64,000 nucleotides of DNA, taken from positions 2,170,001 to 2,234,000 of the forward strand of contig JAHYIO010000037.1 in the NCBI GenBank assembly GCA_020543525.1, read 5' to 3'. The first letter of the stretch is position 1. The number at the start of each line of letters is the position of its first letter. The position numbers and the translations under genes were made by a program. The DNA comes from Coriolopsis trogii. Taxonomy: Eukaryota > Basidiomycota > Agaricomycetes > Polyporales > Polyporaceae. Of this stretch, positions 1 through 10,410 are shown piece by piece. Under the pieces are notes generated by a model that did no database searches, was not told where the DNA came from, and was given only the letters and a program-made list of their open reading frames with translations.

Positions 1-490
1 TATTGTCGTCCGTGGGTCAAAGGACTGGCCTACATCGACGACAAGATAGTCGAGCCAGTACACGCTATCGCCGTGAGGACTCGACTCGTGCACAATCAGG
101 AGGTTGTGCTGGCGGTCGTGCAGCCCGTGATGCTCGAAGAAGGTCACGTTGAACGTCGTGTCCATCGTGAATGGGACGATGACCTCTGTCGGGTGTCCGC
201 CGTCGAGCTGGTACGTGCTCTGCGGTTGCCCGTCTGGGCCACTGCTAGGCCCGATTATGCCCACGACTCGTATGCCAGTGCCTGAGTACACGCGAGTTAG
301 ACCCATCCCAGACAACATGAGACCGATGCAGCTCACCGGTGAACGTGTAGGACGCAGTCATACCGCCTTGGGTTGAGCCGTGCCTAGTGCGATGTACTGC
401 AAACTCGGAGCTTGTGTCGACAATCCAAGCACCATTGTACTGAATAGACGGGTCGTTGTCGTCTATTACAACGGTGTTGGTGAATGTCAT
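1..490 (-). CDS. P1: array-family membrane protein, 3'-truncated by window edge
   Basis: Start of an array-family gene. Exon 1 (490-337) opens with ATG and encodes the first ectodomain strand (IDDNDPSIQYNGAW) and a TRHG box. Exon 2 (from 281) resumes in phase 1 with GTGIRVVG, then Q-P-Q-S-T-Y-Q-L-D-G, N-V-T-F-F and YWLDYLVVD, and runs off the left edge. The intron is GT-AG, about 55 nt. The stalk, TM helix and tail are outside the window. There is no hydrophobic signal peptide before the ectodomain, as in its paralogs. Family membership is clear from the ordered motifs. A surface sensor or receptor role is inference. Confidence 0.85.
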
Positions 491-1162
491 TTGGTCCTGC
501 GGCGAGTTCTGGAGAGGTGGGCATAGAATGCCAGGCTCGAGGATAAAGCAGGTGCGCCTCTCACCAGAATGCTTTATACTCTGTCTCGCTCATAGTAACA
601 GTGGGCAATGCCTATTGAAGCATTGTGACAGGGTGCAGGTGGCGACAATACTTCCTGTCATGAATTAGGCATAAAAAGCATCCCCTCACGCTCGAAAAGA
701 AATGATAACCGAACGCACCGCATAATTCTCGCATATGTACTTTAGCAATAACTACGGTATGCTACAGGTATTAGTAGAAATGATGGTGCGTCCCGCAGAA
801 TTCTAAGTTCGCTGCGCCCCACGTACCTCGAATTCTTCAGCTTAAGATGGAGATACATCTATAATCGCAGTTATCAGCGGATTGGTCATTGTGCTGTACC
901 AGAATAGTCATGAGAACACACGAAGGACGGTTTCCATTGACGTGCAGGACGTACCGAGAGCCAGGTAGAACAAGGACATGCGCTCGTTGTAGCGCCACAG
1001 CCATCATTGAGGTCGTCCTCACCCATAGAAGGCTATGCTCAATGGAAGCCTTCATGAGCGCCATCGAGACTATCCGCGCATATACTTCTCCTCAAGGCAA
1101 TCACGCACTCTGATACGTCACCCGAGTCTCCAAGCAAGTATGCGCAAATAGACGTGCTTGAT
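491..1162. other. Intergenic region, no recognised gene
   Basis: Upstream region of P1 and downstream flank of the tail relic at 1.2 kb. Only short overlapping frames without array motifs were seen on either strand. Confidence 0.5.
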
Positions 1163-1402
1163 TCAATGGTAACTCGGTAGGTACGCCACCAAGAAACATT
1201 TAAAACTGGCGCTGTACGGGGGAGGCGACGTACCCTCCGGACCCATCCTCAGTCCAGAGTCAACCTCCACCGGCACTGCCCTTCGGCCCGCACGCCTCTC
1301 GATGACTGCGTTCAGCACCAACTGGGCGCGCGACTGGAGCTCGGGCGACGCATACCAAGGGCTCCGCCACACTTCTCTCACGTGTACTCCGGCTAGCGAG
1401 GA
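1163..1402 (-). pseudogene. Orphan type-A tail exon relic 1
   Basis: Encodes a cytoplasmic tail of the array family without any ectodomain or TM next to it. It keeps the box REVWRSPWYASPELQSRAQ, an Arg-rich spacer, VDSGLRM and PPPYS. In intact paralogs the stop follows PPPY by two or three residues. Here the frame reads on for about 17 more residues, so the original stop is lost. No array exon 1 or exon 2 motif was found upstream to about 2 kb. Best read as a decaying remnant left after deletion of the 5' part of a paralog. Confidence 0.7.
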
Positions 1403-2264
1403 GGAAAGTTCTGAACTGACCCCTCAGAGGACGCTGTCAGCGCACGAGTGCGCTGCGTCGCCGAAGTTTGCGTGAGTGGACTTCCTGCCAGCAGTTTGGG
1501 ATGATGCTGGCGTTGTGGCCGGGATACAACAGCCCACAGACGGCCAGGGTGCGAGGACGGAGAAGGGCAGACACGACAGCTAGCTATGGTGGGCGAAAGT
1601 TCATGTGGATAGAGCACAGTGAATCACTATAATAAGCGTCATTGACCAGGAAGGAGGGCGGCAGATTGACGCACATTGAATGAGTGATGCAATCGTGCGT
1701 GGACCAGATTGAAGATTGCAAGAACGCAACGAGGCCATCGGATTGCCTCAGGGTGTTCGCCCCTGATAGGCCTGGCTCCCGATACCATAGAGTTGTCATG
1801 GCTGGTGCCTGCGAGATGGTCACTGCGGTCTACGGCACTAGGTCATACCTGTATCTCCAGCCCTGGGGTTCCGTAAGACGACACATTGTAACTGGAAGAA
1901 GTTGACGCAGATGTCTCACGAGGTTTTGAACTGACTGACTCGACTCAGCGGTTCAGGTTTTACGCATAGGCGCTTGACGAGTCTGGCAACCAAGGCTTAG
2001 ATTGGCTGACTAATCACAAGAGCAACGCTTGTCAATGTTTCCTTTTCGGCGGTCGTCCAACCGGGCTGCCACTCAAGTACTCAATGCTCATACCACGAGC
2101 TGGCTTCATCAGGAAAGCTAAGCGGCTCTGCTGTACGTCTGTATGGTGAGTGATCCTGCACATCTTTCCACCTCTCGACTCTCGAGAGGGTTCAGACTTG
2201 GAGTCGAGTCTTCGATTAAAGCCCGTCTCCACTCATCCTCGGAACACGAGATCTCCATGACACA
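1403..2264. other. Intergenic region, no recognised gene
   Basis: Between two tail relics. It probably contains decayed sequence of a former paralog, but I see no TM segment, FWLDYF box or other family motif. Confidence 0.4.
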
Positions 2265-2913
2265 TTGTGGTGTGTGTGGCAGAGCTGATGCCCCATTTGA
2301 GTATATCCCTGAACCAAAGTCCATCTCTGGCATAGCACGACACTCTCCGGATGACACCCGATCCTACTACATCTAGAGATGACGTCGAGCAGCGATTGTG
2401 CGCACGACTGCAACGCCGAGGGAATCAATCACGAGTCCCGCTGACATGCGATTCGCTCACAGAAGGGGTGTTGGGAGCATCTGCCATAACAATAGGTCAT
2501 CGATAGCGACCCTACTACTGGCATCAGTGCACGTCCTACTACGTTCAGAGATCGCATGGCGCCCCTTCTCTATCAGAGGCTCCTGGATGGATTCTTGGTG
2601 ACTGCTCAGATGAACAGGAATCTGCCCCGGATGCCTTCGCGTTACCAGAGTCGCTAGGGAGGATGTGCAGATTGGGAGCGATGGAACCCACGGGGTCAGA
2701 GGTTACCTCTGTACGTTCTGACATGGAGTTTGCCAGCGACATGCGCGCTCGGCTTGACGAGAACTCGGACGGGTGCACAGCTAGAGAAGAACGTCCGTTA
2801 GCTGTGTACTCTGACCGAGTATGCCATGAACAGAGACTCACAGAATTCGCTTTGCTCGGGCTCGCCGACGTCCGATGGCCCAGATCACTACCATGCATAC
2901 GAGGAAGGCCCAA
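2265..2913 (-). pseudogene. Degenerate type-A tail relic 2
   Basis: Weak but ordered similarity to the type-A tail. A Ser-rich open stretch (2913-2545) is followed, in another frame, by LQSCAQSLLDVISR (near 2.4 kb, matching the usual LRSRAQS-L-L-x-A-V box) and, after a further shift, by a fragment resembling D-S-G-x-x-Y-S-x-G-x-x-x-L-P with HTP where PPPYTP would be. Frameshifts and lost Pro/Tyr residues show it is not functional. The Ser-rich part alone could be chance, so the limits are uncertain. Confidence 0.42.
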
Positions 2914-3430
2914 AGTTCTTGCATTCGGCCCCTTGTGAAGGGCGTGTGATTTTCGCCCAGGTTGGCAGCGATGCTGTCATGCAGGCAATAAGTGATTCTC
3001 CCAACATACGGAGCAGTGAGCGATTGGTACGCTCTCCGCACGCACTTCAAGTGGCTTTATATCTGGTATGAATGTGGCAAACATATGCGTTGCGTTCGTA
3101 CTATGCGATATCGCTGCGCGAGGAGCGAGGGGAGAGAGATGGGCTACCGTTATCCCACATTTTACAAGCTTCAGCGCCGGCATGATGGACATCAGGCTCA
3201 CATACTCCATACAGAGATACCATGCAGCGCCTGAAGCTGAGGTCAGATCTTGGACATGCAAATGCAAGTTCTATACAGGAAAGCCCTCACGCGCACTGGC
3301 CTCTGGTTTTCATCGCCTATACGTGAATGTGAATACTAGAACTAGGAAACAGTTCGTCAAGTACAGCCAAGGGTATATGACACCTACACTTGCCACTCTC
3401 ACTCCGCTCAGATCGGTCTTGCATCTCCTC
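2914..3430. other. Intergenic region, no recognised gene
   Basis: Several short frames on both strands overlap here. None shows a domain, TM segment or family motif. Confidence 0.4.
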
Positions 3431-3974
3431 CTAATCTTCACTGTACGGCGGCGGCAACGTGCCGCGCGGCTCGGTGTGCATCCTCAATCCCGAATCGATT
3501 TCAACCATCGCTTGTGCTTTCTCCCGACCACCATTTCTCCGATAGACGACCGCATTGAGCACGGACTGGGCGCGGGACCGCAGCTCGGGCGGGGCATACC
3601 AGGGACTCCGCGAGACCTCTCTTGCGTGAAGCCCGGTGAGGGATGTGAGCGCGTCCGACCCGCCTGCAATGGACAGCGCTCGGGTGGTGGAGGGGCCGGT
3701 CAATTCGGGCGTATCGTGTACTGCGTCTGCTGTGTGGCTCGGAAGGCGAAGGCCCTCTGGAATGACGCCGTGCTTGTCGCTTGCGCGCTGGACAAGGCGC
3801 CGCCCGGAAGCTGCTACTTGGAGGGGTGCCGTGGTGAAACGGACATCGGAAAGGTGCCCTGGTGAGCTGGACATCGGAATGTGATGAATGCCACTGTGCG
3901 CCCAGGTCCGGGGGAGTTTACCCATGTTGTTCTTGGGAGTAACATGGAGCTTGTGAGCATTGATCATCGGAACT
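3431..3974 (-). pseudogene. Orphan type-A tail exon, well preserved
   Basis: A complete cytoplasmic-tail exon of about 180 codons, open from a plausible phase-1 acceptor near 3975 to a stop at 3431. It has SLTGLHAREVSRSPWYAPPE, then L-R-S-R-A-Q-S-V-L-N-A-V, IDSGLRM and the terminal PPPYSED. No ectodomain or TM exon lies close upstream. The nearest, P2, ends in its own tail at 5164. So this is either an orphan exon preserved by chance or recency, or the last exon of P2 reached by an unusually long intron of about 1.4 kb (others here are 45-70 nt). The intact frame suggests recent loss of its partner exons. Confidence 0.7.
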
Positions 3975-5163
3975 GTTCCCCGTAATTGGGCGCCTCCGTT
4001 TCGTACTTCCCGGTGAATACATGGTGTCCTTCTGCCTGATTTTGAAAGGATTCACCACCCTTTTCGGGGTCCTAGTATCAACAACTTGGTGAATCGTCGT
4101 CGTAAACATGGGGCTTCTCAATGCTGCATTGCACATTCGCTAAATGCATTGAAACGAATCTATTCCACACAGTACATTGATACAGGGACGAGGATGATAT
4201 TACAGGGGTAACCGAGATGCTGCTCTCGCAAGTCTACCCTTGATACCGCTCCATCGTCGCACTCGCACCTGCCCTGCCTCGCCCGGCGCTATCCATCCAT
4301 GAGCACATTGGTGGGAACCTACCACCAAGGATACGTCATCATAAGCGTTGCCACATGCGAGCAAGAGATGACTTACGTGTACATAATGCAACTTCCACGA
4401 CCCGACTTGAGCGGCGGTGTGCTCGCCACACATTGCAGCGCACGACCAGATGTGATGTGCAACTGCACCATGAAAGTGCGCGGAGTGTTCCACTCGAGGC
4501 GATGCATGGGTGGGGGCAAAGGCTGTCCTAAATCTTCGAGTGAGTCCACTTTGTCTAGATGTGAACGTCATGCTCACCTTGCCGCCTATCCCATCCGCTC
4601 GTTACACGTCATCCATCCACATAGTATCCTCCTATTCCTTCACAGCAAGTCCGAGGTACCTATTATAGGTTGTCGCCTTCGGCGTCCCGTACGAGCTACT
4701 AGGGAAAGGTCCAAGCCCAGTATAGCAACGACAGCTAGCGCAAGCCAGTTGGACCAAGTAGCCGGGAGGGATGCTAGCGAAGAACACAGACAGACAGACA
4801 GACAGAGAGCCAGATACCAGCACATCCAGACCAGATTGAGAACCCAGCGCCAGGAGCAGGAGGGGAGGATCCAAGCCAGGTAGACTGAGAGTGCAGCGCG
4901 AGATAGTTAGTACTTAGAGTACAAGTCTAGAGTTCACAACGGTCGCAATGCGTCGTTGCGAGGCCCGGAGGGTGCCGAGGCTGACCAATGTCCGTTGATT
5001 GAAGCCGAGCTCCCATATCTGGCAGTTTGGCGCTTCAAGCAAATGGGCGTTCTGGAAAGGAGTGAATATCATAGGAAAACATGTTGAATGCGCTATCGTG
5101 AGGTTTCACCCGATCATTCACCAGCCCCAACTTCTCCCCAATATCAGTGGTGAAACGGACATT
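3975..5163. other. Intergenic region with a tetranucleotide microsatellite
   Basis: Separates P2 from the orphan tail. It contains an (acag)n tract near 4.79 kb. Overlapping short frames on both strands show no recognisable domain. A weak match to the D-V-R-F-T-T tail segment occurs just below P2's stop (about 5.10-5.16 kb), suggesting that P2's original longer tail has decayed here. Confidence 0.4.
4786..4806. repeat. (acag)n microsatellite
   Basis: About five uninterrupted copies of a tetranucleotide in noncoding sequence. Confidence 0.9.
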
Positions 5164-6195
5164 TCACCCAATCAATCGGACCCCATCCCGAACTCTGGGG
5201 CGCACAGTGATGGTGCCTATCGTCCCTCCCCCTTCCTCTCCCAATGACATCGGCGCCGAGGCAGCGATGAATGGATGGATGTCAGTGGATTCAGTCGCAA
5301 ATGCGTCTGTAAGGTGCATGAGCATGAGCATCATAACAGAAGACCTCAGACGGATTCACCTGGAGTCTTAGCCTGTATGCGTCGACGTCTCGCACAAACG
5401 AAAACGAGGACGCAAATGAGGACAAACATTCCCCCTCCCAGTACTCCACCCATGACTGGGGTCGCGTTCGTGCGTTCCTTGGCATTTAATGAGCTGGTTT
5501 GTGTTGGGCCTGGTGTCATGCTGGTTGAAATTTGGGAGCCAGAGGTGGCGGAGTGAAGGTCGCTTGGGAAGTTGGTCGACGACACTAGAATGTGTGTGCT
5601 CTGGACTTTCGTCTCCGACTCGGTTTGACCACTGATAGGGTTGGAGCTAAGAGGAATAGCCTCAGAAGTCTGAGGAGCACTGAGGCTCGATGGGAGTGAG
5701 GAGGATGGAGCTGATGTCTGTGCCGGCAGAGGTTTGGGGACATCTGGTACATCGACTACCAAGTAATCAAGCCAGAATTTGCTGCGTTGCTCGCCCTTCT
5801 GGTACGTGATGACAAGCGTATGTCCCAAGCTCGAAAGCCCATGGATTGCGCAAAACGTCACTTTCGGTTGCAGTTGGCTGGAGGTGGTGACTGTGGCACC
5901 GGGGAGTAGGCGTCCATCCATCTCATACGTTGTCGCAGGCAATCCACTCCCGTCGGCGGGGTCCCATATTCCTACCACAGTGATACCGGTGCCTGGCAAC
6001 TCTGTTGAGCCAGTTCAACAGCACACACTATAGCAACGTCTACGTACCCATGAAGGCAAACGTCACGGACGCGCCCGTTGTATTGGTTCCATGTCTAGTA
6101 CCGTCTATCGCATCGTCAGGACCGGTGTCGAAATCCCAATTGCCATAATAATAAACTCTGCCGTCGACGTCGTTTACTTCTTCGGTAGAGGGCAT
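5164..6195 (-). CDS. P2: array-family protein with chimeric stalk/TM and shortened tail
   Basis: Exons 6195-6048, 5992-5360 and 5306-5164 join in phase 1 to a 307-residue frame. The ectodomain (TRHG; TGITVVGIWDPADGSG; FWLDYL) is nearly the same as that of P7, including intron and promoter sequence. After the first part of the stalk the similarity stops. The TM (about residues 228-250, GGVLGGGMFVLICVLVFVC then ARRRR) and its TPG junction instead resemble P3. The tail begins like other type-A tails (D-A-F-A-T-E) but stops after about 47 residues, before the WY and PPxY boxes. I read it as a recombinant of two paralog lineages with a nonsense-shortened tail. No signal peptide. Function unknown; surface protein by inference. 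Confidence 0.78.
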
Positions 6196-6956
6196 GTTTG
6201 AGTGGGTTGGAAAGCCAAGGATGACGTTGGGCGGACGTGGTGAAGGTCTTGCGCATGCAAGGCCACGGGTATGCTGGTACGCTGGTGCTCGTCAACCCGC
6301 TCTTGACAATCGTTTTTGACCCAGAAGCTCTGCCATGGAAACCATCTATCACATTTGTGGAAGCGGTAGCGTGCTTTTATCTGTACACTGCTCAGATAGA
6401 GACCACAACATTGGGTGGATCATATGGTGTGGCATTTTCCAATGCTGGCAGTATGTGATGACGCGACACAAATAAGTGCAGTAACCATGAGGCACTTTCA
6501 GATGAATACAAAATGACGGTTCGGTGATGAATCTAGCGAGTCCTTCCTTCGATGACCATCTATTGAAGGGGCTGAGGCAAGCGAGGTAGCCAGAACACTT
6601 CAATTTGGGTTCTTCTCCCAACTTCGACACCTCATCTGTCAAATATTTGAAAGACTTTGATTATCACGCAACATTGATCTGATGGACAGTAGAAGGGTAC
6701 CGCGTGAGTTCGGGCAAAGAAATCGATGACCAGATGAGACTGTAACAGACGCAGCCCACTGGCACTATCTCTGTCACAGTACTGTACTTTCACGAGATCA
6801 GATTTGAAAAAACAGGTTCGGAAAGTGAGCGATTTGCGCCATAAGTCACAGTCGTCTCACTTGAAGTCATAGACAGGTTTGAAAGCATAGTAAAAGTATT
6901 GAAACAATCGATATTGATCGTACCTCAAGCAGTGCCAGCCCCTCCCCATCGGCTGT
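6196..6956. other. Upstream region of P2, duplicated at 20.5-21.0 kb
   Basis: No gene seen. The stretch to about 6.66 kb is recognisably similar to the sequence upstream of P7 (for example the ggatgacgt and gcggacg blocks just upstream of the ATG, and a catctgtcaa block near 6.63 kb). The P2/P7 duplication therefore included the promoter. Confidence 0.55.
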
Positions 6957-7205
6957 CTAATCAGCACTATACGGCGGAGGGAACAAGTCCTCCGAGTCCG
7001 TATGCGTATGCATTCTCAGTCCTGAATCGACCTCGGACATGGCCAGTTTTTGTCCTAACCCTTGCCGGTCGTTTCCCCAACTGATGGCTGCGTTGAGTAC
7101 TGATGGCGTGCGCAGCTGTAGCTCTGGAGGTGCGTACCAGGGACACTTCGCTCGGGTGTAATCCGCTCACACCCCCTGAGGACACGGATGTAATCCAGGT
7201 TCTAT
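6957..7205 (-). pseudogene. Frameshifted type-A tail relic 3
   Basis: In one frame it reads SSGGVSGLHPSEV, then after a small deletion in another frame PWYAPPEL is lost to WYAPPELQLRTPSVLNAAIS, VDSGLRM and finally PPPYSAD with a stop. The shift falls inside the E-V-S-x-x-P-W-Y box. Upstream (to about 7.45 kb) a hydrophobic stretch could be a decayed TM, but no ectodomain motif remains. Non-functional paralog remnant. Confidence 0.65.
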
Positions 7206-8107
7206 TCTCCCAAGCCGTCAAACGTATACATCTCATCCATGATGCCCTCAGCTCAAAATGTTCTATGATGTTATCACGGTAAGACCAGATGTCATTCCAG
7301 ACGGGTGTACCAAGAACTCTGTGAAACCTCGCCAGGGTGTGGTTGGCTGAAAGAAGACAGCGCATCAGGCTCCTGCGACAGTCAACGTGCGCTACGACTG
7401 ACATAGTCGTGCAAATCAATAACAAAACAACCACAAAGGGAATGTACAGAATGGGGGGCGGGACCGAACCAGCGTCCTCCCTAGCGTACAGCCATACTTC
7501 AGAGGTTCGCCGCCCTGAGATGATGCTCTCCCATCCTCCCCGGCCAGACATCGTCGAATGCTTGCAGCGCACGTACCTGCAACTGCCGACTGCAGCTGTA
7601 TAGACCCCTCTGACAAGGACCCATAGACGTCGGATGCTTACTCCACATCGTGTCCGTCATATTAAGAACGAGATAGGGCGCCGCAGACTTGCATCACGAG
7701 TTGCGCCGTGGCCCGCTACACACCTCGCGTGCTTCCATGCTCCCGCGAAGACTCGTTAACGGTCCGAGACCTGCAAGGCCTGGGGGTCACTGAGGGTCAG
7801 TAACGTTATGGACACAGCAGAGGTGATTGCAGCATGGCGAAGCCTGGAGACGAAAAAGTGGAGGAAAGAGTGAAGCTCGTACCAGCAAAACGCGGTTGCG
7901 TCTTCATCGACTAAGAGGCGCCTGGCGGGCCGGAGTATGCCGCGCCGACAGCTCGTGGCACGTACAGCGAGTCGTCACTGCAAATTCAATCGATGACATT
8001 CGTCTCTGCACGTCTCTGCATCTCACCGATCACTCTTGGTGCCAAATGTCCAGGAACATGAAGAGCTCGATTATGATACCTCTTCGTTCATTTCGAATCC
8101 CGACTTC
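7206..8107. other. Intergenic region, no recognised gene
   Basis: May include decayed TM sequence of the relic near 7.4 kb. Nothing else recognisable. Confidence 0.4.
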
Positions 8108-9619
8108 CTACTCGGAACTGTATGGCGGAGGCAATGTATCCTCCGGCTCTGCTCGCATCCTCAATCCTGAATCGACCTCCAACCTAGCCTGCCCCATCCT
8201 GCGCCGACCATTTCTTCGACTCGCTATCGCATCAAGGACAGACTGCGCGCGCGACTGGTTCTCTGGAGGCACGTACCACGGGCTCTGGGACACCTCCCCT
8301 ATATGCAGTCGGGTGAGGGAGGAGGTCGACTCGAGTGTGTCTGCAATAGCGGAGGACGGTGCGATGGAGCTGAGTGTTTCGCAATTCGTATTTTGGTATT
8401 CTGCATGTGGTACAGAGAGGCCGACTCCGTGGTTCGGGCTTATCCTCCCTTCGTCATGCTCAGAGCGTTGTCCCGGTTCGATTAGCATTGCTTTGGCAGG
8501 GCGCTGAGAGATTATGGACGTGCGTGGTACTGGACTTGGACGTAGCGGGGTTGACTGGAAAATGTGTGTCGCTTGCGCAACTATCGTATCTCCAAGCTCA
8601 GAGTCCCGAGTTCCTCCATCCTGAACAAAAGGAAGCACGCCTTTGATATTGTCAGGAGTCAGCGACTCGGACCTTTTGTTAAAGTGTAGCAAACAGTCAT
8701 GTTAACTCACCTGGAGTCCTCCTCTTGACCATCTCCCGCCAACGCCTTCGGAGAAGGAAGAATGCGGCACACACCAACGCCACGCCCCCGAGTACTCCGC
8801 CGACTATCACAGGTACGTGTTTGTCTTGAGAGCCATTTGATGACGGTGATGAATTGCGAGTTGACGAGGTGGTAGGTTCCGAAGCGGAGGTAGATGTTAG
8901 AGACACCGTTGTTGGTATGAGAGAGCCAGTGTGAGGAGTCGAAGTGGTGCTATCTGACGGGGCCTGCAACGACTAAGGGGATACGGTTGTTTGTAAATGA
9001 GGTACTGGATTATTGACAGAGGCTGGAGTAGATGTCCGCACCGATGTACCCGACTGTGCCTGTTGACTACTACTAATCGAGGAGGCGGAGAGTAGAGAGG
9101 TGCCAGTGGGAGACGACAGAGAGGTCCCATTCGAGGTGCTCACTGGATTCGAGGGAGGAGCATTGGGCGACGACGTATCGATGATGAAGTAGTCGAGCCA
9201 GAACTCAGTAAAGTCATTGGTCTTCTGGTAATGAATGACGAGCTTATGGTTCCCGGACGATAGACCATGCGCTTGGAAGTATGTGACATTCGCTTTGGGA
9301 GGCCCAAAGGGTATGGACGGCGCCGTGTATGACACTGCATCGGCTCCGTCAAGCTCGTAGGTGGATGTAGGCTGACCGTCTTCAGCTGCCAGCATTCCCA
9401 CCACGGCTACGCCCGTACCTATCAAGTGAGCGCGATGTTTTCAATCTGCGTAGTAGTTGGATAGAAATACGCACCCATAAAAGTGAGTGTGGCTGATAGT
9501 CCTGCTTGAGTTGCACCATGGCGGGTACCCCTCAGTACGGGAGCATAGTTGGGACCAGACTCCCACTGCCCCTCATAGGTGACATCTGAGTCCGAGTCGT
9601 CTATAATATTTGTGGTCAT
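8108..9619 (-). CDS. P3: array-family single-pass membrane protein, type-A (PPPY) tail
   Basis: Exons 9619-9475, 9418-9006, 8963-8711 and 8640-8108 give a 447-residue frame. Ectodomain: IIDDSDSDVTYEGQW, TRHG, GTGVAVVG, Q-P-T-S-T-Y-E-L-D-G and FWLDYFIID (about residues 121-129). The Ser/Thr-rich stalk is interrupted by a 42-nt intron. TM at about 236-257 (VGGVLGGVALVCAAFFLL) followed by RRRWR. The tail has SLTRLHIGEVSQSPWYVPPE, VDSGLRM and the C-terminal PPPYSSE. No signal peptide precedes the ectodomain, so the TM may act as a signal-anchor. PPxY is a group I WW-domain ligand, so binding to a Nedd4/Rsp5-type ligase is likely by family knowledge but unproven here. This is the reference full-length member. 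Confidence 0.88.
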
Positions 9620-10204
9620 AAGAGGGTCGACAAGAAGAGTATGCTGTGAGAGCTAAGAGCAAGATACAGACGATGGAAGGATGCAGAGCTGGCGGGGATG
9701 ACCACTGCCAATGGGGGATAGTGCAGTCGAGATGCGAACGTTGGACGCAGTTCTGCATACGGTTGTTTATCTGTCATCTGTCAAACCTTCTTAGGAGAGC
9801 CTCGGCTAAATTATAACAATCAGTAGGTCTCGCCGAAACACCGTCAAAATAAACAACACACCGGGTCAACCCTGAATACATTCATATCACCGGCACTGAC
9901 GGAACAGCTTGAGGAAACCGGCACGTCGAACAGGTGCATCTCCCCATTGCCCAACCTATAACTGTCTTGTCGTATGGCAGTGGGGCCAGAGTCAATCACA
10001 AGCAGTACAGCGTTCTGATGTCTGAATGCGGGAGAGCGCGGAATCGAGCAGGGGACACGGCGTCTATTAGGCCTCAAATCGAATGGCTGTTCGCCTGGGA
10101 ACAGATCTGTTCACCCCATCGAGTACTCAGCGTAACGCTGAGGTACACAACAGGGAGTTATATGCTGAATTGGCCTCAGTCGGCCAGCATTGTCCCGCCA
10201 GCTG
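9620..10204. other. Upstream region of P3, no gene seen
   Basis: Promoter-side sequence of P3 and the 3' flank of the relic at 10.2 kb. No coding frame with family or other motifs. Confidence 0.4.
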
Positions 10205-10330
10205 CCCAATCTGCACTATACGGCGGAGGCCACGTACCCTCTGAACCTGATGATGCATCCTCGGCCCGGAGGAAAACTCGACTACTGCCCGGACCATCTC
10301 CCCTTACACCCTGCAAATGCCTCGTATAGG
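10205..10330 (-). pseudogene. Degenerate type-A tail end, relic 4
   Basis: Directly 3' of P4's own tail lies a second tail end. A Pro-Arg-Met remnant of the SGLRM box and, in another frame, P-P-P-Y-S-A-D are recognisable, but the stop codon that follows SAD in relatives is TGG here and the boxes are out of frame with each other. It probably belonged to a neighbouring paralog that has been lost. Confidence 0.55.
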
Positions 10331-10410
10331 ATCGAGTAGGTAGTCATGATAAGCAGAAGAGGAACACACGAATATGACAGGTATAACACGGCAAGACCCA
10401 TTGTCGGACT

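Noticed and set aside
3068..3865. Plus-strand open frame of 265 codons
   Set aside because: Overlaps the well-conserved orphan tail exon on the minus strand and shows no motif; a shadow frame.
4632..4874. Minus-strand Leu/Ser-rich frame that looks like a membrane protein
   Set aside because: Its hydrophobic repeats come from the tetranucleotide microsatellite.
3967..5360. Joining P2 to the orphan tail at 3.4 kb through a 1.4-kb intron
   Set aside because: P2 has its own tail exon start with a good acceptor at 5306, and introns here are about 45-70 nt; kept only as an alternative.
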